Positions 56,392 to 64,000 of a stretch of DNA of 64,000 nucleotides are shown piece by piece. Positions within the stretch are counted from its first letter, which is position 1. Each line of letters opens with the position of its first letter. The notes beneath the pieces were generated by a model. The model had not been told where the DNA came from and made no database searches. It saw nothing but the letters and a program-made list of their open reading frames with translations. Location of the stretch: NCBI RefSeq assembly GCF_008370345.1, contig NZ_VTUU01000001.1, positions 358,223 to 422,222 on the forward strand, read 5' to 3'. The stretch comes from Marinobacter salinexigens. GTDB taxonomy: Bacteria > Pseudomonadota > Gammaproteobacteria > Pseudomonadales > Oleiphilaceae. Position numbers and translations under genes: made by a program.

Positions 56392-57918
56392 CTAGTGGCT
56401 GGTGCCTTCTTCGTAGTGGGTCTTGTTCCAGACGTTGTACTTGCCGGACGGTTTGTTCATGGGTATCCGTTTTTCCTCTTCCAGCGTGTTGGCGTCGTAA
56501 ACGATCACCGCGCCGTCTTCATCCCAGATGCTCAGTAACAGCTTCTTGCCGTAACGGTCGAACTCCACATGGGCCGCCACTTTTCCCGGTGCAGGTTGCA
56601 GGGTTTTGACGATTTCCAGGGTTTGCTTATCAATGACGTGGACCTTGTCCTTGTTGGGGCCGAAGAACACATCAACCCAGGCATAAGGGGAGTTTTCGTG
56701 GCTTCGCATGAAGAAACCGGGGCCATCAGTTTTCAGGGTCTTGATCACTTTCCAGGTATCCATGTCGATGATCGATACCGCGCCGGTGCGGAAATGCGGT
56801 GTCGCCATTACCCGGCGGCCCTGGGATTCCCAGGTGATGCCTGATCCCAGATGGGGCATGCCCGGAAGAGGGAGTTCGGCAACGGTTTTTCCGGTATCCA
56901 GATTGATCACATAACCGTGCTTCCCGTCCCGGGCTGCGCCGATGACGTGCTGGTAACCGGGGTCAAAGAAAAAGTCGTCGAGCCAGGTGTCGGTCTGCAT
57001 CCGGCGAACCGTGGCTTTGCCGTCGCTCACCGTGATTTCCCAGGCTTCCGGGATATCCTTCAGGGCAGCAATAAAACTGTTTCTGGGGGGCGCGGCATAC
57101 ACAGCGCTGACCCGGGAGCTGTCGCCAGTGTCATTTTCAACCGGCAGCACGTCCATCAGTTCCAGGTTCTGCGCATCAAACAACACCAGCGAATGAGGAA
57201 GGTAGTTGGCGGCCATCACATAGTTGCCGTCAGAGGAGACTGCAATATTACGCATATTGATACCGGCACGGACTTCAGCCACCACCTTTAAGTTGTACAG
57301 GTCGTATTTGGTGATCCAGCCGTCCCGGGAGCCGAAATACACATAACGGCCATCCGGGCTGTATTTGGGGCCACCGTGAAGTGCATAGCGGCTGGCGAAA
57401 CGGTGAATTGGTTCCATGTTGTCACCGTCGAGAAGGGTGACATGGTGATCGCCGATTTCCACTACCAGAAACAGATTCATCATATCCGCCTCATACACCG
57501 GTTCATCCGGCAGGCTGCCCTCCGGATGGGGCAGCAGGTGGCTGGACAGGATTTCGGCGCTCCCCCAGTCAGGTACAACGGCTGGCGACTGGTAGATGAA
57601 CTCGGCCAGCGCTGCGACGGAGGTCTGGTCCAGAGTGTCAGCAAACGCCGGCATCTGGGTTGCCGCACGACCATTGAGGATGGTCTGTTCGGCGTCGGCC
57701 TTGCGTAATCTGGACAAATTTTCCGGTAGCAGGGCCGGGCCCATGCCTCCCAGGCGGTCTGTGCCGTGGCAGCTGGCGCAGTGTTGCTGGTAGAGCTTTT
57801 CGGCTTCGCCGGTTTCGTCCGCCAGAGTCAGTGACGCACTCAGGGTGCAGGTAACAAGGGCCAGCAAAGGTGCCAGCCGGGAAGCAAGTACCCGGGCTGG
57901 ATTTGGTCTGTGTTGCAT
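56392..57918 (-). CDS. nirN: NirN: periplasmic cytochrome c/d1 protein of heme d1 synthesis
   Basis: The 508-residue protein has a signal peptide, a c-type heme motif C47-x2-C50-H51, and a d1-type eight-bladed propeller (NLFLVVEIGDHHVTLLDGD onward; HGGPKYSPDGRYVYFGSRDGWI). NirN converts dihydro-heme d1 to d1. The presence of the CxxCH separates it from NirF. The ATG at 57918 is chosen for its AGGAG and because the signal peptide then begins correctly; 57951 is possible. Last gene of the nir cluster. Confidence 0.88.
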   Translation of the reverse strand: MQHRPNPARVLASRLAPLLALVTCTLSASLTLADETGEAEKLYQQHCASCHGTDRLGGMGPALLPENLSRLRKADAEQTILNGRAATQMPAFADTLDQTSVAALAEFIYQSPAVVPDWGSAEILSSHLLPHPEGSLPDEPVYEADMMNLFLVVEIGDHHVTLLDGDNMEPIHRFASRYALHGGPKYSPDGRYVYFGSRDGWITKYDLYNLKVVAEVRAGINMRNIAVSSDGNYVMAANYLPHSLVLFDAQNLELMDVLPVENDTGDSSRVSAVYAAPPRNSFIAALKDIPEAWEITVSDGKATVRRMQTDTWLDDFFFDPGYQHVIGAARDGKHGYVINLDTGKTVAELPLPGMPHLGSGITWESQGRRVMATPHFRTGAVSIIDMDTWKVIKTLKTDGPGFFMRSHENSPYAWVDVFFGPNKDKVHVIDKQTLEIVKTLQPAPGKVAAHVEFDRYGKKLLLSIWDEDGAVIVYDANTLEEEKRIPMNKPSGKYNVWNKTHYEEGTSH

Positions 57919-57961
57919 CGGCGGTGACTGCTCCTGTTGTTTGGGTTCCATCCGGCTGACA

Positions 57962-58798
57962 TCAGGCCTGTTGTGTCAGTGCGCTGTCCCAGCCTGCCTG
58001 CGAGGGACGGGCCAGCTTGTTGGCTAGTTGCACGACTTCGCCGACGATGATCAGGGTCGGCGGCTGGAAGTCTTCCTGGCGGATAGTGTCCTCAAGGTTT
58101 TCCAGTGTGGTGACGGTCATGTGTTGCAATGGCGTTGTTCCTCGTTCCACCAAGGCGACAGGACAATCGCCGTTCAGACCATGGGCGGTGAGCTCCCTGA
58201 CGATGGTGGGCGCATTATGCAGGCCCATGTAGAACACCCGGGTCTGTCCCGGCGCAGCCAGTACGGACCAGTTAAGTTCAAGGGACTGGTCGGCCTTCCG
58301 GTGCCCGGTCACAAACGTCACGCTCTGGGAATAATCCCGGTGTGTGAGGGGAATACCGCAGTATGAGGCACAGCCTGCGGCGGAGGTGATGCCAGGCACC
58401 ACCTGAAAATCCACATCGTTATCTACCAGGAACTCGGCTTCTTCACCGCCGCGGCCGAAAATATAAGGGTCACCTCCTTTCAGGCGTACGACACGCCTTT
58501 GTTTCATGGCCAGTTGAACCAGAAGCTCGTTGGTCTGATCCTGAGGTACGTAATGGCAGCCGCTGGCTTTGCCGACGTGGATTCGTTCTGCCCCTGGGTT
58601 CACCAGCTCCATGATCTGGGGTGAAACCAGCCGGTCGTAAACCACAGCGTCTGATTGCTGAATGAGCATCAGGGCGCGCAGGGTCAATAACCCCGGGTCG
58701 CCTGGGCCGGCACCGACAATAGCCACTTCGCCCGGGCGCAGTGGTTGCTCAGCCAACTGGAACTCGACCAGGCACTTCTTCCGTTGAATAGGGGACAT
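57962..58798 (-). CDS. nirE: Uroporphyrinogen-III C-methyltransferase NirE
   Basis: The 278-residue enzyme makes precorrin-2 for heme d1. [51 protein letters not shown] and [21 protein letters not shown] are SUMT signatures. It is a lone methyltransferase, with no CysG-type domain. ATG 58798 has GAGGAA upstream; a GTG at 58813 overlaps the nirJ stop. Confidence 0.94.
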   Translation of the reverse strand: MSPIQRKKCLVEFQLAEQPLRPGEVAIVGAGPGDPGLLTLRALMLIQQSDAVVYDRLVSPQIMELVNPGAERIHVGKASGCHYVPQDQTNELLVQLAMKQRRVVRLKGGDPYIFGRGGEEAEFLVDNDVDFQVVPGITSAAGCASYCGIPLTHRDYSQSVTFVTGHRKADQSLELNWSVLAAPGQTRVFYMGLHNAPTIVRELTAHGLNGDCPVALVERGTTPLQHMTVTTLENLEDTIRQEDFQPPTLIIVGEVVQLANKLARPSQAGWDSALTQQA

Positions 58799-58809
58799 GT
58801 CGCAGTTCC

Positions 58810-60006
58810 TCACAGGTTGTTGACCGGGATTTCGACGGCGGCTGCGGCAATCCGTCTGGGTACTTCCGCAACACCAATCTCCTCATTGGTGAGGTAGCAG
58901 CCGGGGTCTTCTTCCCAGAAGTCGCCGGAGACGTTGTAGGCCCGGACACGGGTGTTGCCGTTGCAGATAGTCAGGTAACGGCAGTCTGCACATCGGCCCT
59001 TCACCGGACGCGGGCTCTGGCGGAAGCCCTGCATCAGTCCGTCGGTCGTCCCGGACCAGATCTTCGAGAACGGTGTCTGCCGTACATTGCCCAGGTCGTA
59101 GTTCCACCAGAAGGTGTCCGGATGCACGACGCCCAGGTTGTCGATGTTGGCGATATTGACGCCGGAGGCGTTGCCGCCCCAGTTTTCAAGGCGCTGCGCG
59201 AGTGCCGGAACCTGATCCGGGTAGTGCTGCTGCGCCCACTGCAGAAGGAAGGGGCCATCGGCATCGTTATTGCCGGTTACGTACTCACGCTGAATGCCTC
59301 GCTTCAGTTCGTCGTGGCAGTGATCAAACAGCAGGGTCATGGCCTCGCGGGTCATGTCGTACCAGGCATCGCGTTTACGGTTACGGCCGCCGCGGCCGGA
59401 GTAGTTCAGGTGGGACAGATAGAACTTGTCGATGTCGTGCTCGTCGAGCAGGTCCAGGATATCCGGTAGTTGCCGGAAGTTATCCTGAGTCAGAGTGAAA
59501 CGCAGGCCCACCTTGATGCCGGCCTGTTTGCAAAGGCGCACGGCTTCCATCGAGGCGGCGAATGCGCCCTGTTTCTGGCGGAATTCATCGTGGGTCTTTT
59601 CCAGACCATCAATACTGATGCCGACATAGTCGTAACCTGCCTGGGCGATCTGATCGATATTGTCTTCATTGATCAGGGTGCCATTGGTGGACAGGCCAAC
59701 ATAGAATCCCAAATCCCGGGCGCGGGCCGAGATGTCGAAGATGTCGGGCCGCATCAGGGGCTCCCCTCCGGACAGGATCAGCACCGGAACACCGAACTCT
59801 TTGAGGTCGTCCATCACGGTGTAGACTTCCCGGGTGTCCAGTTCACCCTTGAAGTCGATGTCTGCAGAGATCGAGTAGCAGTGTTTGCAGGTGAGGTTGC
59901 ACCGGCGGATCAGATTCCAGATAACCACCGGTCCTTTGGGTTTCGGGACAGGACGCACCGGGGTGGGGTGCATCAGGCTCTCTATATACCGTGTCATTCG
60001 AAACAT
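58810..60006 (-). CDS. nirJ: Heme d1 biosynthesis radical SAM protein NirJ
   Basis: The 398-residue radical SAM enzyme replaces propionates with keto groups on the d1 ring. The [4Fe-4S] motif is C36-x3-C40-x2-C43 in [12 protein letters not shown], followed by [20 protein letters not shown]-like C-terminal region has [20 protein letters not shown] and a final [12 protein letters not shown]ys. AGAGAG precedes the start. Confidence 0.95.
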   Translation of the reverse strand: MFRMTRYIESLMHPTPVRPVPKPKGPVVIWNLIRRCNLTCKHCYSISADIDFKGELDTREVYTVMDDLKEFGVPVLILSGGEPLMRPDIFDISARARDLGFYVGLSTNGTLINEDNIDQIAQAGYDYVGISIDGLEKTHDEFRQKQGAFAASMEAVRLCKQAGIKVGLRFTLTQDNFRQLPDILDLLDEHDIDKFYLSHLNYSGRGGRNRKRDAWYDMTREAMTLLFDHCHDELKRGIQREYVTGNNDADGPFLLQWAQQHYPDQVPALAQRLENWGGNASGVNIANIDNLGVVHPDTFWWNYDLGNVRQTPFSKIWSGTTDGLMQGFRQSPRPVKGRCADCRYLTICNGNTRVRAYNVSGDFWEEDPGCYLTNEEIGVAEVPRRIAAAAVEIPVNNL

Positions 60007-60019
60007 AGTGATTCTCTCT

Positions 60020-60553
60020 TCAGGAGCCGTCTTTTTTTAATCGCAGTCCGGTCTTTTTCAGGATCGCCGAACTGTACAGAATGGTGTTGCCATGGCAGTC
60101 CTCTCCCAGGACATCGCGGATGAGACCGGCTTTCTTTTCCACTTCCTCACGGCTGGTGCCATGGACCATGGCAAACAGGTTGTAGGACCAGTAGGGCAGG
60201 TGTCGGGGGCGGCGGTAGCAGTGGCTGACGAAAGGTAGGTTGCCCACCAACTGTCCGAGGCGTCCGATCGCTTCATCCTTCACATCCCAGACTGTCATAC
60301 CGTTGAAGCGATACCCCAGGCGGTAGTGATTGGGGACTGCCGCCACCCTGCGCACAACACCCATTTCCTGCATACGCTGGAAGCGGGCGAGCACTTCGTC
60401 GGCGGGCATACCGAGTTGTTGACCAAGCGCTTGCCAAGGGTCGGGCACCAACGGCAAACCGCCTTGGGTCGCCAGGATCAACTGCCGATCCCTGTCGCAA
60501 AGCACGTAATTGTCAACATGGGGTGCGTCAGATTTTAAAGTGGAGACGGACAT
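60020..60553 (-). CDS. nirH: Siroheme decarboxylase subunit NirH
   Basis: The 177-residue Lrp/AsnC-like protein has QLGMPADEVLARFQRMQEMGVVRRVAAVPNHYRLGY and YWSYNLFAMVHGTSREEV, the NirDLGH decarboxylase pattern. It decarboxylates siroheme to didecarboxysiroheme with its paralogues. MSVSTLKS is chosen for the AGGAGGAG upstream; it overlaps nirG by 26 bases. Confidence 0.9.
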   Translation of the reverse strand: MSVSTLKSDAPHVDNYVLCDRDRQLILATQGGLPLVPDPWQALGQQLGMPADEVLARFQRMQEMGVVRRVAAVPNHYRLGYRFNGMTVWDVKDEAIGRLGQLVGNLPFVSHCYRRPRHLPYWSYNLFAMVHGTSREEVEKKAGLIRDVLGEDCHGNTILYSSAILKKTGLRLKKDGS

Positions 60554-61019
60554 GGAACTCCTCCTCCTTGGGCATGTTGTAGACCGGGAAACCGGTGGTT
60601 TCCTCAATCTGGCGAAGAACTTCGTCGACGCCTTCGGGGGTTTCGGTTGCCACCACAAACCACATGTTCAGTTCGTGTTCGCGCCGGTAGTTGTGGGCAA
60701 CTTCGTCAAATGCGTTGACTTGCCCGACAACTCTGTCGAACGTCTCTTCAGGCACTCGCATCGCCACCAGCGACAGACCACCCCCCATTTCTCCAGCGTG
60801 GAACATAGGGCCAAAGCGGCTCAGTATGCGGCGATCCAGCAGCGATTTAAGGGTATCGAGCAGGGCTTGTTCAGAGGTGCCCAGTTCCTCAGCAACGGCA
60901 GCATAGGGGTGGCGAACCATTGGCAGTCCGTGTTGCAGGCGGTTGATAATCTTGCGCTCAAGATCGCTGAAATCCGGTATTTCAATGTTTCCGATGGCTC
61001 GTTCAGTCATTACTGACAT
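60528..61019 (-). CDS. nirG: Siroheme decarboxylase subunit NirG
   Basis: The 163-residue paralogue has LERKIINRLQHGLPMVRHPYAAVAEELG, ILSRFGPMFHAGEMGGG and the end HELNMWFVVATETPEGVDEVLRQIEETTG. It overlaps nirL by 17 bases. Start MSVMTERAIG has GGAGG five bases upstream. Confidence 0.88.
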   Translation of the reverse strand: MSVMTERAIGNIEIPDFSDLERKIINRLQHGLPMVRHPYAAVAEELGTSEQALLDTLKSLLDRRILSRFGPMFHAGEMGGGLSLVAMRVPEETFDRVVGQVNAFDEVAHNYRREHELNMWFVVATETPEGVDEVLRQIEETTGFPVYNMPKEEEFHVRLHFKI

Positions 61020-61542
61020 ACCGCCCTCCACATTGCCGGTAGGCCTTTGTGCTGAACAGTACCGCGTGGGGGAAGGCTTCCAGATGGGCACTGGCAATCA
61101 GGTTGTCGATCTGGGCCAGAACCCGTTGGCGGTCAACTCCATGGATCATGCAGAACAGGTTGTAGGGCCAGTCCGGTAGCCGGCGTGGCCGTTGATAGCA
61201 CAGGGTTACGAAAGGTGCTCCGGAGATGGTCTCTGCAACGGAGCGGAGCCAGCTATCTGGAACGTCCCACACCACCATCGCGTTGGCGGTATAGCCCAGC
61301 GTCCGGTGTTTTACTACCAGGCCCAGACGCTTGATCAACCCCTGGGCCTGCCATTGATCAACAGCGGTCATGACTTCCTGTTCAGTCAGTCCGGTTTGTT
61401 CTGCGAGGGTCAGGTAAGGGCGGGGCGTGAGCGGTAACCCCTTTTCCAGGTGCTGTCGCAGTCTGAGCAATCCCCAGGCGCTGATGGCGCCCCGGCCTGA
61501 TATCTCTGGCACCACCGCCAGGTAGTCGGTGGAAGTGTTCAT
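61003..61542 (-). CDS. nirL: Siroheme decarboxylase subunit NirL
   Basis: The 179-residue paralogue has LTPRPYLTLAEQTGLTEQEVMTAVDQWQAQGLIKRLGLVVKHRTLGY and DWPYNLFCMIHGVDRQRV. Its ATG overlaps the nirD stop (ATGA). A pair with nirD as separate genes, whereas some species have a fused NirDL. Confidence 0.88.
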   Translation of the reverse strand: MNTSTDYLAVVPEISGRGAISAWGLLRLRQHLEKGLPLTPRPYLTLAEQTGLTEQEVMTAVDQWQAQGLIKRLGLVVKHRTLGYTANAMVVWDVPDSWLRSVAETISGAPFVTLCYQRPRRLPDWPYNLFCMIHGVDRQRVLAQIDNLIASAHLEAFPHAVLFSTKAYRQCGGRYVSND

Positions 61543-62003
61543 GCCAGAGCCTCCCAATCAATATCGAAACCCAGATCGATGTGGTACTGCGCCACCATGG
61601 GCAATCTGAGCATGGGTAACCGGAGCTGGTGTTCCAGCTCGTCCAGGCGCTCGTCGAGGGTGTCCTCATCGGGCGCGGTCATGACGAACCAGAGATTGTA
61701 GGTGTGCTCGCGGGCGTAGTTATGATTGACACCCGGAGCACGGTTGATGCGGGCGGCCACCAGATCCTGCTGCTCCGGCGGTGCTGCCACCGCTGCAAGG
61801 ATGCTGGCGCCAGCCCGATGGTGTTCGAACACCGGCCCGACCCGGCTGATCACGTGGTGATTCCGGAGTGACTGCAGGCGATCAATAACCTCTTCCTCCG
61901 GGATGTCCAGTCGCCTGGCCATCTCCTGATAGGGACGCTCGCAAACAGACAGATCCCGCTGGTACAGGTTGATCAGTTGCTTGTCAGTAGTATCCAGTCT
62001 CAT
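61539..62003 (-). CDS. nirD: Siroheme decarboxylase subunit NirD
   Basis: The 154-residue paralogue has KQLINLYQRDLSVCERPYQEMARRLDIPEEEVIDRLQSL and REHTYNLWFVMTAPDEDTLDERLDELE. It starts 26 bases after nirS with GGAGGAAAA. It is the first decarboxylase gene, directly following nirS with no nirM, nirC or nirF between. Confidence 0.9.
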   Translation of the reverse strand: MRLDTTDKQLINLYQRDLSVCERPYQEMARRLDIPEEEVIDRLQSLRNHHVISRVGPVFEHHRAGASILAAVAAPPEQQDLVAARINRAPGVNHNYAREHTYNLWFVMTAPDEDTLDERLDELEHQLRLPMLRLPMVAQYHIDLGFDIDWEALA

Positions 62004-62029
62004 GGGTTTTTCCTCCGGGCCGGATCCGA

Positions 62030-63772
<1,743 letters not shown>

Positions 63773-63815
63773 TTAAAGAGTCCCTGTAGGTTTCGCCTCT
63801 TTGAGCCCGCAAACA

Positions 63816-63829
63816 TTGATTTTTATCAG
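63816..63829. promoter_or_regulatory. DNR/FNR-type box upstream of nirS
   Basis: TTGAT-TTTT-ATCAG matches TTGAT-N4-ATCAA at 9 of 10 positions and is centred 69 bases before the nirS start. It probably mediates NO- and oxygen-responsive control of the whole cluster. Confidence 0.82.
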
Positions 63830-63971
63830 AGAGTGGCTGTTTGTTGGCCGTCTACCCGAAAAGGGGTATGCCAAATGATTCCTTGTGTTCGCTATGGTGG
63901 TTAACCAATATCAAGGTTGAAGAAATCCGGCGTTGCGAGGATGCGGAAAAGCCTTGGGAGGCGAGCAGACT

Positions 63972-64000
63972 GTGCAGATGGTTGCGATTGTGAAGAGTGG
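63972..64000 (+). CDS. Possible start of a gene running off the right edge
   Basis: GGGAGG (63956-63961) precedes a GTG at 63972 and an in-frame ATG at 63978, opening a frame MVAIVKS that stays open to the edge. Only nine codons are visible, so identity is unknown. It would be divergent from nirS. Confidence 0.3.

Noticed and set aside
56392..57918. Reading the second d1 propeller as NirF or as a second NirS
   Set aside because: NirF lacks a CxxCH domain and is about 390 residues; NirS is longer with a different N-terminal domain. The length, heme motif and place after nirE fit NirN.
60020..62003. Treating nirD, nirL, nirG and nirH as a tandem DNA repeat
   Set aside because: They are ancient paralogues with clear protein similarity but little DNA identity; each is a needed siroheme decarboxylase-type subunit.

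Overview
The window looks like chromosome from a marine denitrifying gammaproteobacterium, most likely Marinobacter or a close relative. That assignment is inferred from gene content and remembered protein similarity: a complete-looking SUF operon, FlgP/FlgT, adjacent hisBHAF, fabA/fabB, nirS with the nirDLGHJEN heme d1 genes and several NarK transporters. No database search was possible.

Bases 1 to about 12,950 are an integrated mobile element that runs off the left edge. It is anchored by a tyrosine recombinase (11404-12492) beside the 3' end of a tRNA-Phe gene (12946-13021). Behind the integrase is a short chain of small DNA-binding or unknown genes. Next comes a defence block: hsdR-hsdM-hsdS, a HEPN-type Abi gene whose start overlaps the hsdS stop, and an Mrr nuclease with a probable modified-base reader domain. 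The left end holds a small unknown gene, a zinc-ribbon protein of unknown function and the start of an ArdC-like antirestriction gene.

Bases 13,100 to 30,800 are core chromosome: yggX-mutY-asmA, hisB-hisH-hisA-hisF, a cell-envelope group (divergent polysaccharide deacetylase, S41 protease, EnvC) next to gpmI, then yibN, secB, trmL, a thiolase, cca and a TraF-like outer-membrane protein. FlgP and FlgT follow (31.0-32.8 kb). The SUF iron-sulfur operon (sufB-C-D-S-A-T-E, 32.9-39.1 kb, minus strand) has an IscR type 1-like operator over a good sigma70-like promoter. trhP, a minimal AraC-type regulator and fabB-fabA come next.

Bases 44,000 to 64,000 are rich in nitrogen-oxide respiration genes: nnrS, three NarK-family transporters with FNR/DNR-type boxes, a universal stress protein, a Crp/Fnr-family regulator, and a minus-strand cluster nirS-nirD-nirL-nirG-nirH-nirJ-nirE-nirN. 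It encodes cytochrome cd1 nitrite reductase and most of heme d1 synthesis. nirM, nirC and nirF are missing from their usual place between nirS and nirD.

Two intergenic elements (39379-39481 and 56251-56364) share one architecture: long, nearly perfect inverted arms that differ between copies, around a loop with an internal CATCCATG hairpin. The most interesting observations are these elements, the translational coupling of an Abi RNase to a type I restriction operon, an internal 53-bp direct repeat in hsdS, and a set of iteron-like repeats in the island.
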